From A37T11 sp964546645 (lineage in GTDB: Bacteria; Bacteroidota; Bacteroidia; Sphingobacteriales; Sphingobacteriaceae), in the NCBI GenBank assembly GCA_964546645.1, contig CAZJKM010000004.1, positions 4,984-68,983 on the forward strand: a stretch of 64,000 bases of DNA, read 5' to 3'. The notes under the pieces are model-generated. The model saw only the letters and a list, made by a program, of their open reading frames with translations. It did not search any database and was not told the origin of the DNA. The position numbers and the translations under genes were made by a program. Below are positions 16,686 through 26,194 of this stretch, in pieces (the first letter of the stretch is position 1; every line of letters begins with the position of its first letter).

Positions 16686-17072
16686 TCAGCCCAGAATATC
16701 AATCAGCAATGCTGTCCATCCGGCTACGAGCAACAATCCCCCGATCGGTGTAACCGGCCCCAGAAACCGCCATTTACGGCCGAAGGCACTGGTTAAACAC
16801 AAGCCGTATATACTGAAGGAAAACAAAATGGTACCGGCAATGAACAGTTTCGCAGCCAGCGTACTCGCTATTGCGGCTGCAGGAGCAAAACCTATTATCA
16901 GGAGCACAACCGCATGGAACAACTGATAACGCACCCCTGTTTCAAAACTGACCTGCTGATCCGGCGTAAATTTCTTTCTCAGTGCATGAGCTCCAAATGC
17001 ACCCAATACCACGGCGAGCAAACCGAAAACAGCGCCCGAAACCTGAGCAAGTATCATATTTTTTTGTGGCAA
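16686..17072 (-). CDS. DUF423 family membrane protein
   Basis: A 128-residue protein with four hydrophobic helices. DUF423 features are clear: AVFGLLAVVLGAFGAHALRKKF near the N-terminus, then GVRYQLFHAVVLLIIGF and a C-terminal GPVTPIGGLLLVAGW. The family is widespread and of unknown function in the inner membrane. ATG 17057 (MILAQVSG) is an alternative start. It stands alone, downstream of the minus-strand two-component genes. Confidence 0.88.
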   Translation of the reverse strand: MPQKNMILAQVSGAVFGLLAVVLGAFGAHALRKKFTPDQQVSFETGVRYQLFHAVVLLIIGFAPAAAIASTLAAKLFIAGTILFSFSIYGLCLTSAFGRKWRFLGPVTPIGGLLLVAGWTALLIDILG

Positions 17073-17131
17073 AGATACGCAATCTGTAACAAACCCGGAT
17101 TTGCAGGAAGGTCTTCTTTAAACATTTCTTC

Positions 17132-17812
17132 TCACTCAAACCATCCTTCTTTGTGTGCCAGGCTGAGGATTTGTGACCTGGAACATACATGCAGCTTATC
17201 GTAGATGTTGGCGATGTGCTTTCTCACCGTATGTACGCTCAGGTCCATACGCGACGAAATACTTTTGGCGTCCAGCCCCGATACCATCAGTTGCAGCACT
17301 TCGGTTTCGCGTTCGCTGATGCCGGTCGGCAGTGAGGCAGGAGGTACGCTTGCTTTCTCCTCCAGATGCGCGCGGCTGAGCAGTCGCAGCGCCTTTCTTG
17401 CGATAGCCGGGCTCATGGGCGCACCGCCGTATTCCAGCACATTGAACGCTGCTTCCTGCAGCGCCCCGGCACTCTCATGTTTCAGGAGGTATCCTTCAGC
17501 TCCTGCCTGGATGGCATCAAATATTTTGTCGTCATCGTCAAAGACGGTAAACATCAGGAAATGGGTAAAAGGGTACAGCCGGTGTGCCTGTGCCACGGTG
17601 GCTATACCATTCAGTCCGGGCATTTCTATATCCACAAAAATGACCTCCGGCTTACGTGCCTCGGGCAGGTTTTTGAGCTGTTCCAGGCAATCATGACCGC
17701 TGACCGCCACGAAAACCAATTCGCAGCGATCCATCTGAGCCGCCTTTCTCAAAAAGGTATGCCTGTTCACCGCCTGGTCTTCGGTAAGGGCTATTCTGAT
17801 CTTTCTTTCCAT
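17132..17812 (-). CDS. NarL/FixJ-type response regulator
   Basis: About 226 residues from ATG 17812; an upstream in-frame ATG at 17848 gives a poorly conserved extension. Receiver domain: acidic TEDQ near the start, phospho-acceptor Asp in VIFVDIEMPGLNG, and Lys in LLKHES. A LuxR-type helix-turn-helix follows at about 160-225 (LPTGISERETEVLQLMVSGLDAKSISSRM, SVHTVRKHIANIYDKL). It lies just downstream of the TPR-containing kinase gene with a gap of about 40 bp, so the two probably form a pair. Targets are unknown. Confidence 0.92.
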   Translation of the reverse strand: MERKIRIALTEDQAVNRHTFLRKAAQMDRCELVFVAVSGHDCLEQLKNLPEARKPEVIFVDIEMPGLNGIATVAQAHRLYPFTHFLMFTVFDDDDKIFDAIQAGAEGYLLKHESAGALQEAAFNVLEYGGAPMSPAIARKALRLLSRAHLEEKASVPPASLPTGISERETEVLQLMVSGLDAKSISSRMDLSVHTVRKHIANIYDKLHVCSRSQILSLAHKEGWFE

Positions 17813-17851
17813 CAGCACAAAGTTTGCATAAACAGCAGCGCCGTCCAATAA

Positions 17852-19771
17852 CTAAATTGTATTAGCCTGTAACACTACCGCTGTGCCGGAAGGCTGCACC
17901 GGCCCCCACACAATGTCACAGTTAATTCCGGATGCCCTCATCTGCATGTTGTACAGTCCGTTACCACCGCCTGCCGGAAATTCATCCTCCATCATTCCCC
18001 TGCCGTTGTCACGGATGGTGATCTGCCAGCGGCTGCGACTGGTAATAGCGACCGTGATATCACCGGCGCCACTGTGCCGCAGGGCATTATTCACCGCTTC
18101 TTGTATGATCATGATCAGGTTATAGGCCTGGTTGGGCAATAGTTCGATGTCCTCGTCAATGTGTTCTTCCACTAGCATGCTGACCGTGGGGTAACTGGGA
18201 CGCAACCTTTGCAGGAAAACTTTGGTGCGATCACTGATGTCGCTCAGTTTCATTTTTTCTTTCCGGAGTGCCCAGATGGTATCGCCAAGCAGCGCCACCA
18301 TCTGCTGCGAATTAGCCTGCAGCAGCTCCAAAGCAGACGAATGTACCGTGGGTGGGTGCTGCATCTCATCGACATTGGCCTTAATACTGGCGGCATAACT
18401 GCCGAGGTTGTCGTGCAGGTCGGCGGCTATCCGCTTCCGCTCATTTTCCTCGGCTTCTTTTATGGCAAAGCGTGTTCTGATGGCTTCCTGCTGCTGTACT
18501 ATTTCCAGCTGCATCTTTTTCTTCCGGTTATAGTTCCGGAACAGGAGCCAAAGAATGATGCCTGAGGCAACTACTATCCCGATGGTGCTGTAATACAAGG
18601 TATTTTTTTGCGTGAGGGCCAGTTCTTGCTGCAGGATGGTTTTTTCCTTTACCTGCAGGTTATGACGTGCTTCGGCAGTAGCGATGGCATCGGCAGTATT
18701 GACACGGTTGGCGGCGTCCTGAGCTTCGATCAGCCGCTCCAGTGTAGCAGCATGCAAACCGGTATCCCCCATGTCCTTATAGGCTTTGGCCAACAGTTCC
18801 AGATAGGACGTTCTCATGGCTTCGCTGAGATTGTCATTTGCAAGACGTTCCCTGCAAAGAGCGATGAGTTGAGGATACTGCCGTGTGTAAAGATAATAAT
18901 TGGCAAAAGCCAGATGGAAATTGATGTCGTTCCCGATGGATTTATACTGCTGATGGATACCGGTGAGCTTCCCGATCAGCTGCCCTGCACTGTCGATCCG
19001 CCCGTTCCTGAGTTCTGCTATGACCTGCCTTTGGATAACAATAGCCTCGTTAAAAGGGTCGTTATTCTCACGGAAGTAGTGCAGTGCCTGCTCATTATAG
19101 TGATGTGCCGTTTGATATTCACCCTTTTCCAGGTAAATTTTACCCATCGTGGCCAGGATGGTAGGCCGTATCCTTTCGGCATTGTTTCCTTTTTGGGGAA
19201 GCCAGGCAAGCGCCTTATTTTCTGTGCTCAGTGCTTTTTCTACGTTTCCCTGTTTCTCCTCGCACAAGGCTATCATGTGCAGAATATTGGCCACATGCAC
19301 ACTATCCCGGTATTCTTCTGCTTCGGTGAGGAGCGGATAAAGCATTTCCAGCGCCTGTGCATTGTTGCGCGCGGCCCGGTAACTGTATGCCTTCAGCACA
19401 TTGAGCTTATAAAATATGGCACGGGAGGTATCATTTCCCCTATCAATGAGAGGCAATACCTGGTCCACCACATACCGTGTGCTGTCGTTTTCGCTCAGCG
19501 TATTGTAATACCAGGCCAGGTAATAAGCGGCATTAGCCTTGTCGTCATTATTGCCCACCTTATCAGCCAGCTGACTGGCTATGCGCACATACCGGGCGAA
19601 ACTGTCATCGCTCAGATCATTCTGGCGGCAGAGTTCCAGCAACAAGCGCAACCTTGCGCTGTCATTATCCGCCTGATGGTATGCTTGCGTAAGGCTATCG
19701 GTATACGATGACTGTGCCGCAACGCCAAGCGACAGCAAAAAAAAAGAAAAGACAAATAAACTGGCTCTCAT
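17852..19771 (-). CDS. TPR-containing NarX/DesK-type sensor histidine kinase
   Basis: A 639-residue protein: signal peptide (LFVFSFFLLSLGVAAQ), periplasmic TPR repeats at about 25-370, a transmembrane helix (STIGIVVASGIILWLLF) near 395-413, a short coiled coil, a HisKA_3 phosphoacceptor ERKRIAADLHDNLGSYAASI, and an HATPase domain (EAVNNALRHSGAGDI, IRDNGRGM). This is the common Bacteroidota arrangement in which periplasmic TPRs sense an envelope or protein signal. It is followed at once by its probable response regulator. The signal is unknown. Confidence 0.92.
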   Translation of the reverse strand: MRASLFVFSFFLLSLGVAAQSSYTDSLTQAYHQADNDSARLRLLLELCRQNDLSDDSFARYVRIASQLADKVGNNDDKANAAYYLAWYYNTLSENDSTRYVVDQVLPLIDRGNDTSRAIFYKLNVLKAYSYRAARNNAQALEMLYPLLTEAEEYRDSVHVANILHMIALCEEKQGNVEKALSTENKALAWLPQKGNNAERIRPTILATMGKIYLEKGEYQTAHHYNEQALHYFRENNDPFNEAIVIQRQVIAELRNGRIDSAGQLIGKLTGIHQQYKSIGNDINFHLAFANYYLYTRQYPQLIALCRERLANDNLSEAMRTSYLELLAKAYKDMGDTGLHAATLERLIEAQDAANRVNTADAIATAEARHNLQVKEKTILQQELALTQKNTLYYSTIGIVVASGIILWLLFRNYNRKKKMQLEIVQQQEAIRTRFAIKEAEENERKRIAADLHDNLGSYAASIKANVDEMQHPPTVHSSALELLQANSQQMVALLGDTIWALRKEKMKLSDISDRTKVFLQRLRPSYPTVSMLVEEHIDEDIELLPNQAYNLIMIIQEAVNNALRHSGAGDITVAITSRSRWQITIRDNGRGMMEDEFPAGGGNGLYNMQMRASGINCDIVWGPVQPSGTAVVLQANTI

Positions 19772-19869
19772 CTATTAACGTCAAAAATATAAACTAAAAG
19801 GAAAAAAACAATACAAAAGAAATCCGGTCGGACAGCCGGAAGACTACGGTTCGGATGGTGTGCTACGCT

Positions 19870-20649
19870 ATGTCCGCCAAAATGATTAACTTTACCCCCT
19901 TTAAGAATAAAGCTGTGACAGATAGTATTGTCATTATCCCCACGTACAACGAGAAAGAAAACATTGAAAAGATTATCCGGAAAGTTTTTTCATTGGAAGC
20001 ACCTTTTCATGTCCTGATTGTAGATGATGGTTCACCGGACGGGACAGCAGCTATCGTCAGGAAACTACAGGCCGAATTTCCCGCCTCACTTTATCTCGAA
20101 GAGCGCCGGGGTAAGCTGGGATTAGGGACCGCCTATATCCATGGTTTTAAGTGGAGCCTGCAGCATGGTTACCATTTTATTTTTGAAATGGATGCTGATT
20201 TCTCGCATAATCCTGATGATCTGGTACACCTTCGTGCCGCGTGCCTGGATGGTGCGGACATGGCCATCGGATCCCGTTATGTGAAAGGAGTGAATGTGGT
20301 CAACTGGCCGATGAGCCGGGTGCTGATGTCTTATTTCGCTTCCAAATATGTCCGCCTGATTACCGGAATAGCGATACAGGATGCAACGGCAGGGTTCATC
20401 TGCTACAGGCGTCAGGTGCTGGAGACCATACCGCTGGATCGGGTACGTTTTATAGGCTACGCCTTCCAGATAGAAATGAAGTTCACAGCGATCAAATACG
20501 GATTCAAGGTGGTCGAGGTTCCCATTATTTTTACCGACCGTACCGAAGGGGTATCTAAAATGAGCACCCGTATATTCCGTGAGGCTTTTTTCGGAGTGAT
20601 ACAGATGAAGATAAGCAGTTGGTTCCGGAAATATAGCAGGGGGGATTAG
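19870..20649 (+). CDS. Polyprenol-phosphate mannosyltransferase-like GT2 enzyme
   Basis: About 259 residues. GT-A motifs of the DPM1-like group are present: IIPTYNEKENIEKII, IVDDGSPDGTA, LGLGTAYIHGFK, EMDADFSHNPDDL (metal-binding DxD-type region) and GSRYVKGVNVVNWP, with QDATAGFICYRR near the end. It likely transfers mannose or another hexose from a nucleotide sugar to polyprenyl phosphate at the membrane. Starts at 19855, 19870 and 19882 are all possible. The stop codon TAG (20647-20649) is part of the octamer repeat that follows. Confidence 0.88.
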   Translation: MSAKMINFTPFKNKAVTDSIVIIPTYNEKENIEKIIRKVFSLEAPFHVLIVDDGSPDGTAAIVRKLQAEFPASLYLEERRGKLGLGTAYIHGFKWSLQHGYHFIFEMDADFSHNPDDLVHLRAACLDGADMAIGSRYVKGVNVVNWPMSRVLMSYFASKYVRLITGIAIQDATAGFICYRRQVLETIPLDRVRFIGYAFQIEMKFTAIKYGFKVVEVPIIFTDRTEGVSKMSTRIFREAFFGVIQMKISSWFRKYSRGD

Positions 20650-20738
20650 TTGATTAGTGGGTTGGTTGATTAGTGGATTAGTGGATTGGTTGATTGGTGG
20701 ATTGGTGGATTAGTGGATTAGTGGGTTGGTGGATTTGG
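20643..20738 (+). repeat. Tandem octamer array, 12 units (KGRTTRGT)
   Basis: Twelve contiguous 8-bp units, such as GGATTAGT, TGATTAGT, GGGTTGGT and GGATTGGT, run from inside the last codons of the upstream gene to 20738. The first unit supplies the TAG stop. The same unit type recurs at 34752, 39506 and 63773. The coding strand carries only G, T and A. Confidence 0.9.
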
Positions 20739-20774
20739 TAAAAAGCGAAAAGCAGCTTGATTAGCAAGAAAAAA

Positions 20775-21797
20775 ATGAACGAATACTTAGATCCGGGTAC
20801 TGAAAAACTTTCCGGTGCGGAGCGCGAACTGGAAAAGGTATTGCGGCCGCAGGCTTTTGAAGATTTTACCGGTCAGCACCAAATCCTGGAAAACCTGAAG
20901 ATCTTCGTACAGGCGGCGAAGCAACGGGGTGAAGCGCTGGATCATGTATTGCTGCACGGCCCTCCGGGATTGGGAAAAACAACGCTTTCACACATCATTG
21001 CCAATGAAATGGGTGTGGGCATTAAAATCACATCCGGCCCGGTGCTGGACAAACCCGGCGATCTGGCCGGTCTGCTGACCAACCTGGAGGCAGGCGATAT
21101 TCTCTTTATCGATGAGATACACCGGCTCAGTCCGCTGGTGGAAGAGTATTTGTATTCGGCCATGGAAGATTTCAGGATAGATATTATGCTGGAGACCGGT
21201 CCGAATGCCCGTTCCGTACAAATATCACTCAACCCTTTCACACTGATGGGGGCCACAACCCGGTCGGGCCTGCTGACGGCTCCACTGCGGGCCCGCTTCG
21301 GCATCAACTCCCGGCTGCAATACTATGATGCCAAGCTATTGACCACCATCGTCCTGCGGTCCGCCAGCATCCTGCGCACGCCGATCAGTGATGAAGGAGC
21401 CTACGAAATTGCACGCCGCAGCCGGGGCACACCACGTATTGCCAATGCATTGCTTCGCCGCACGCGCGACTTTGCGCAGATTAAAGGAAACGGCAGCATT
21501 GATACAACCATTGCCCAATATGCACTGAATGCACTGCATGTAGATGAACATGGCCTGGATGAGATGGATAACCGCATCCTGACGACCATTATTGAAAAAT
21601 TTAAAGGAGGGCCTGTCGGACTGAAAACAATTGCCACAGCAGTCGGCGAAGATGAAGGCACCATTGAAGAAGTATATGAACCTTTCCTGATACAGGAAGG
21701 CTATCTGATGCGCACCTCCCGCGGCCGGGAATGTACCGAACTGGCTCACCGGCATCTGGGGAAGACCAGCTTCCCGAAGGGAAATACGCTTTTTTAG
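20775..21797 (+). CDS. ruvB: Holliday junction branch migration helicase RuvB
   Basis: About 340 residues from ATG 20775 (MNEYLDPG); an upstream TTG at 20757 is less likely. RuvB AAA+ motifs: LRPQAFEDFTGQ, Walker A GPPGLGKTT, ITSGPVLDKPGDLAGLLT, Walker B LFIDEIHRLSPLVEEYLYSAMED, sensor GATTRSG, arginine finger LRARFG, and a C-terminal winged helix with YLMRTSRGR. With RuvA it drives branch migration of recombination intermediates. ruvA and ruvC are not in the window. Confidence 0.97.
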   Translation: MNEYLDPGTEKLSGAERELEKVLRPQAFEDFTGQHQILENLKIFVQAAKQRGEALDHVLLHGPPGLGKTTLSHIIANEMGVGIKITSGPVLDKPGDLAGLLTNLEAGDILFIDEIHRLSPLVEEYLYSAMEDFRIDIMLETGPNARSVQISLNPFTLMGATTRSGLLTAPLRARFGINSRLQYYDAKLLTTIVLRSASILRTPISDEGAYEIARRSRGTPRIANALLRRTRDFAQIKGNGSIDTTIAQYALNALHVDEHGLDEMDNRILTTIIEKFKGGPVGLKTIATAVGEDEGTIEEVYEPFLIQEGYLMRTSRGRECTELAHRHLGKTSFPKGNTLF

Positions 21798-21816
21798 GTT
21801 ATAGGCTGTAGACACC

Positions 21817-22392
21817 TTATGACTTACTACGTATAGCCAGCTTATTCAAAATCCTCTTTCCCCTGCTTTGCAGAGCGGCACTACCGTTTCTGAGTTCGTA
21901 CTCAATCTGGGCATATAACTCATCTGATACCCAATCAATTTTATGTCTCATATTAAACAAAACATCCATGCAATTTGCTTTTACGGCAACTGGTGTACGT
22001 GGTTCAATAAGCCATTCAAACATCGTTTCGGCTATATCTTCTGCAACGGGCACCCCGGGAAACAGCGCTTTGTATGGTTCCGGTGCACGTGAGGAGGTCA
22101 GATGCATCAGGATCTTGGTGAAGTGGCGCCGGCAACTATCATGCTGCTGTTCGCCCAATCTTGCGATAAACCGATCCAGATGGGGAATAAAGCGATCCGG
22201 ATAGGCAACGGCTGTATACTCCAGTATCCACGAAGCACGGAATGCGATCGTGGGGTTGTCTGTGTAAAAACACAGGTCCAGCAAATCAACAACCGGCAGC
22301 TGCTCAACCGCTGCCAGAGATACCAGTTCGTTCACTTTCTGCTTAGTCAGCGTACCCGAAAGTGCTCTTAATAAATCGGATCCGTTCATCAT
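21817..22392 (-). CDS. Conserved hypothetical helical (HEAT/ARM-like) protein
   Basis: About 191 residues from ATG 22392; a longer frame to 22473 adds an unconserved stretch. The sequence is mostly amphipathic helices in repeating pairs (IAFRASWILEYTAVAYPDRF, RRHFTKILMHLTSS, VAVKANCMDVLFNM), suggesting an alpha-solenoid of the HEAT/ARM type that binds another protein. No signal peptide or catalytic motif is visible. I do not recognise a named family. Confidence 0.68.
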   Translation of the reverse strand: MMNGSDLLRALSGTLTKQKVNELVSLAAVEQLPVVDLLDLCFYTDNPTIAFRASWILEYTAVAYPDRFIPHLDRFIARLGEQQHDSCRRHFTKILMHLTSSRAPEPYKALFPGVPVAEDIAETMFEWLIEPRTPVAVKANCMDVLFNMRHKIDWVSDELYAQIEYELRNGSAALQSRGKRILNKLAIRSKS

Positions 22393-22523
22393 GCAATAAT
22401 CATTCAGCAAATATAATATTCCCCCCGCTACCCGGAAAACAAGGATTTTTCCCCTGCACCGGGCACTTGGCATCTGTTTTGCACACTATCAGAAAGAGTG
22501 TATTAACTTAATTTAACAAAACC

Positions 22524-22994
22524 ATGAAACAATTATTTTTTATTGCAATCCTGTCCGTGACACTTCACTTCACAACAGCGCAGCAGGCCGCAGCGCAGCA
22601 TTACAGAACCGGTTTGGGCTTATTCATTGACGTGGGCGATGGCAGAACATTGGTAGGTCCGCATATCAAACATTTCTTTAACAGCAAGGATGCGGGCCAG
22701 GCGATGGTACTCTTTACAGATGGTGCCACACTGATCGGAGCAGAGTATTCTTATAATAAACCGTTTCCGAATGCAAACGGTTTATCCTGGAATATCGGGG
22801 CAGGCCCTCAGGCCTATATCACAGACCGCAAGACCTGGTTCTGGATACGGCCGCAGGTAGGCCTTGAATTTAAAACACCCGGTGCGCCGATTGCCCTCGG
22901 ATTTGACTGGCGGCCTATCTGGCAGTTATCGGACGACACCGACTTTGAGCCGGGCCGCTTCGGAATTAGGTTTAAGTATACGTTAGGCCGGTAA
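22524..22994 (+). CDS. Small exported beta-barrel-like protein
   Basis: A 156-residue protein with a signal peptide (FFIAILSVTLHFTTAQ, cleavage near AAA-QH). The mature part has short alternating strands and ends with an outer-membrane-like strand RFGIRFKYTLGR. Aromatic girdle residues (WNIGAGPQAY, WFWIRPQVGLEF) also suggest a small eight-stranded barrel in the outer membrane. Function is unknown. It ends one base before the convergent rhlE. Confidence 0.7.
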   Translation: MKQLFFIAILSVTLHFTTAQQAAAQHYRTGLGLFIDVGDGRTLVGPHIKHFFNSKDAGQAMVLFTDGATLIGAEYSYNKPFPNANGLSWNIGAGPQAYITDRKTWFWIRPQVGLEFKTPGAPIALGFDWRPIWQLSDDTDFEPGRFGIRFKYTLGR

Positions 22995-22995
22995 A

Positions 22996-24375
22996 CTATC
23001 CCCCGTCAGCCGTTGCGTTTTTCTTTTTGAAAAAGCGGCGCTTTTTCTTCTTGTTCTTAACAGTTGGCGCAGGGTTGCCGGCACCATTTTCTGCCGACGG
23101 AGCTGTAACGGGTAACGGACCGCTTGCAGCTCCGTTACCGGTATCCTTCCTGTCTCCCCTATGCTGTTTCCTTCCGGTGCGTCCGTGCCTGTCGTTCCGT
23201 CTGTGCGGCCGTTCTTCAGTACCTGCAACATAAGCTGCAGGCGATACACCCACTGACTCCGGCAAGAGCACTTCATCTACCTGACGCTCCATAAGCTGCT
23301 CAATGGATTTTAACCTCCTCTGCTCCCTGCTGTTCACAAAGGTAATGGCCGTCCCTGTTTTTTCGGCCCGGGCCGTCCGTCCGATACGATGGATATAGTC
23401 CTCGGGATCAGGGGGTACATTATAATTAATAATCAGATCAATGCCTTCCACGTCAATCCCCCGTGACAGCACATCCGTCCCTACCAGCACGGCAAGCTGC
23501 CGGTTCTTAAATTCAAGGAGTATTTTTTCGCGCTCTTCCTGTGTCAGGTCAGAATGGAATGGCTTCACTTTCAAACCGGTCCTGGAAAGTTCACGGTCCA
23601 GTTTTTTTACACTTTCTTTGGTTGAGGCAAAAATAATGATACTTTTATAGGAGCCATTACCCAATACGTGCCGTATCAGTGCTACCTTGTGCTCGTCCTG
23701 CACCCGGTAATATTGTTGCAGAATACCTGCTGCCGGCTTGGAAATAGCAATATTAACCTGTTTTGGTTCTGTCAGTAATTGTGCAGCAAAGGCCCTGATT
23801 TTTGACGGCATGGTTGCCGAGAACAACAGTGTTTGCCGCTTCATTGGCAATTCCCGCACAATGCGCAGTATATCATCCTTAAAACCCATATCCAGCATGC
23901 GGTCTGCTTCATCCAGCACCAGGTGGGTGATACGCTCCAAACGCACGCCACCTGAACCCAGGTGGGCTATCAGCCGTCCGGGAGTAGCGATCACAATGTC
24001 CACCCCTTCGCGCAGTGCGCGCCGCTGCTGTTCATAGCCGATACCATCCCCACCGCCGTAAACGGCAATGGAGCTGAGGCCTGCGAAATAACCCATTCCC
24101 TCTGCCTGTTGGTCGATCTGTACAGCCAGTTCGCGCGTCGGGGCCAGTATCAGTGCACTGATAGCCGGCCGGTCTTCTTTCCGGCATATCGCGTCCATCA
24201 GCGGCAGCAGATAAGATGCTGTCTTTCCTGTGCCTGTTTGCGCACAGGCAATTAAATCGTGCTGATCCTGAATGATCGGTATAGTTTGTTCCTGTATGGG
24301 TGTGGGTTCTTTATAACCCATGCTGTTGATCCCGTCAAAAAGACGTTCGTCAAAATTGAAATCCTGAAATGTCAA
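22996..24375 (-). CDS. rhlE: DEAD-box RNA helicase, RhlE type
   Basis: A 459-residue helicase with all core motifs: Q motif GYKEPTPIQEQTIP, motif I AQTGTGKT, Ia PTRELAVQ, DEAD (VLDEADRMLDMGF), SAT, IV-V (IIIFASTKESV, GTDVLSRGIDVEGIDLIINY) and VI HRIGRTAR. The C-terminal tail from about residue 375 is basic and low-complexity (KNKKKKRRFFKKKNA), typical of RhlE proteins that remodel ribosomal or messenger RNA, often in the cold. It stands alone between convergent and divergent neighbours. Confidence 0.95.
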   Translation of the reverse strand: MTFQDFNFDERLFDGINSMGYKEPTPIQEQTIPIIQDQHDLIACAQTGTGKTASYLLPLMDAICRKEDRPAISALILAPTRELAVQIDQQAEGMGYFAGLSSIAVYGGGDGIGYEQQRRALREGVDIVIATPGRLIAHLGSGGVRLERITHLVLDEADRMLDMGFKDDILRIVRELPMKRQTLLFSATMPSKIRAFAAQLLTEPKQVNIAISKPAAGILQQYYRVQDEHKVALIRHVLGNGSYKSIIIFASTKESVKKLDRELSRTGLKVKPFHSDLTQEEREKILLEFKNRQLAVLVGTDVLSRGIDVEGIDLIINYNVPPDPEDYIHRIGRTARAEKTGTAITFVNSREQRRLKSIEQLMERQVDEVLLPESVGVSPAAYVAGTEERPHRRNDRHGRTGRKQHRGDRKDTGNGAASGPLPVTAPSAENGAGNPAPTVKNKKKKRRFFKKKNATADGG

Positions 24376-24513
24376 GGTACTTAATATCTATCTAAAAACT
24401 TTATCTGGCGAAAATACGAAAATAAGCCGTCATTCTGAACGATTTGTATCATTTTAATCTTTGGAAATCTTCCGTCCGGACAATATGACCTTTAGGAATC
24501 CGAAAATTTGTCG

Positions 24514-24521
24514 TACTTTTG
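24514..24521 (+). promoter_or_regulatory. TACTTTTG -7-type promoter box for pyrG
   Basis: An exact TAnnTTTG match 21 bp before the pyrG ATG. No convincing TTG element is found 19-21 bp further upstream. Confidence 0.55.
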
Positions 24522-24542
24522 TATCCCGTACAAAGCATTGAC

Positions 24543-26153
24543 ATGACCAAATTTATTTTTGTTACGGGCGGCGTAACTTCGTCGTTAGGAAAGGGTATTA
24601 TTTCAGCATCGCTGGCAAAGTTATTGCAGGCACGGGGCTACAAAGTAACCATCCAGAAGTTTGACCCCTACATTAACATTGATCCGGGAACATTGAACCC
24701 CTACGAGCACGGTGAATGTTATGTAACCGAAGACGGAGCCGAAACCGATCTTGACCTGGGCCACTACGAACGCTTCCTGAACAATCCCACTTCGCAGGCA
24801 AATAATGTAACTACCGGACGCATTTACCAGCATGTGATCAATAAGGAACGCGAAGGCGCTTATCTGGGCAAGACCGTACAGGTAGTACCGCATATTACGG
24901 ATGAAATTAAGCGCCGGATGCTGCTTTTGGGGGAAGATAATACGTACGATATTGTGATCACCGAATTAGGCGGAACAGTGGGTGATATCGAGTCTCTGCC
25001 TTTTATTGAGGCCGTCAGACAGCTCCGGTGGGAACTGGGCAGCAACTCCTCACTGGTTATACATCTTACGCTGGTGCCATTCCTGGCAGCAGCAGGAGAG
25101 CTGAAAACGAAACCCACACAACACTCTGTTAAAACATTGCTGGAATATGGTATACAGCCCGATATTTTGGTTTGCCGCACGGAACATCACCTGAATCAGG
25201 ACATCCGGAAGAAACTGGCCCTGTTCTGCAATGTAAATGTCAACGCCGTGATCGAATCCATAGACGCACCTTCCATCTATGACGTGCCCTTGCTGATGCT
25301 GAAGGAACAGCTGGATAAAATCGTATTAAGCAAACTGAAACTGACCACCAAAAACGAACCCGACCTGGAAACCTGGAAAGCGTTCCTGGGAAAACTGAAA
25401 AACCCGACCTCTGATGTGAAAATCGGACTGGTAGGTAAATACGTGGAGCTGCCGGATGCTTATAAATCCATTAATGAAGCCTTTATACACGCGGGAGCTG
25501 ACAATGAATGCAAGGTGAGGGTAAAATATATTGCCGCAGAGAGTATTACTCCTGAAAATGTACAGGAAAAGTTAAGCGGCCTGTCCGGTGTGCTGGTTGC
25601 CCCGGGATTCGGGGAACGCGGACTGGGAGGCAAGATCGCCGCTATACAGTATGTGCGTGAAAACCAGATTCCCTTTTTCGGGATCTGTCTCGGCATGCAG
25701 TGTGCTGTGATTGAATTTGCACGCCATGTGCTCGGCTTCAAAAGCGCTAACAGCTATGAGATGGATCCGCAAACGGAGCATCCGGTCATCCATCTCATGG
25801 AAGAACAAAAAAAGGTAACAGAGATGGGCGGTACCATGCGGCTGGGTGCCTATGCCTGTGAAGTAAAAAAAGGAACCAAAGCCGCAGCTATTTACGGAAA
25901 AACCAGTATCTCTGAACGCCACAGACACCGCTACGAATTCAACAACGCTTACCTGAAACAATTTGAAAAAGCCGGAATGATCGCTTCCGGCATCAATCCC
26001 GATAACGGCCTGGTGGAGATCATTGAACTGAAGAACCATCCGTTCTTTGTAGCGGGGCAGTTCCACCCGGAGCTGAAGTCAACGGTTGCTAATCCGCATC
26101 CGCTTTTTGTTAATTTTGTAGCCGCTGCACTGGCATTTAAGAAAAAAAAATAA
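24543..26153 (+). CDS. pyrG: CTP synthase
   Basis: About 536 residues from ATG 24543. It makes CTP from UTP with glutamine nitrogen. N-terminal synthetase domain: FVTGGVTSSLGKGIISASL, QKFDPYINIDPGTLNPYEHGE, ELGGTVGDIESLPFIEA, QHSVKTLLEYGIQPD. C-terminal glutamine amidotransferase: GICLGMQ with the catalytic Cys and FHPELKS with the His. It probably forms an operon with yidC, 41 bp downstream. Confidence 0.98.
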   Translation: MTKFIFVTGGVTSSLGKGIISASLAKLLQARGYKVTIQKFDPYINIDPGTLNPYEHGECYVTEDGAETDLDLGHYERFLNNPTSQANNVTTGRIYQHVINKEREGAYLGKTVQVVPHITDEIKRRMLLLGEDNTYDIVITELGGTVGDIESLPFIEAVRQLRWELGSNSSLVIHLTLVPFLAAAGELKTKPTQHSVKTLLEYGIQPDILVCRTEHHLNQDIRKKLALFCNVNVNAVIESIDAPSIYDVPLLMLKEQLDKIVLSKLKLTTKNEPDLETWKAFLGKLKNPTSDVKIGLVGKYVELPDAYKSINEAFIHAGADNECKVRVKYIAAESITPENVQEKLSGLSGVLVAPGFGERGLGGKIAAIQYVRENQIPFFGICLGMQCAVIEFARHVLGFKSANSYEMDPQTEHPVIHLMEEQKKVTEMGGTMRLGAYACEVKKGTKAAAIYGKTSISERHRHRYEFNNAYLKQFEKAGMIASGINPDNGLVEIIELKNHPFFVAGQFHPELKSTVANPHPLFVNFVAAALAFKKKK

Positions 26154-26194
26154 ACAAAGGCGTGTGCGCCTTGAACTAAAAAAAACAGAAACAA

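Noticed and set aside
18608..19711. A 367-residue open frame antisense to the TPR histidine kinase
   Set aside because: The kinase frame has clear domains throughout; the antisense product is Cys/His/Ile-rich with no domain and is a shadow of the real gene.
20643..20738. Possible CRISPR array
   Set aside because: Units are 8 bp and contiguous with no spacers, and no cas genes are in the window.
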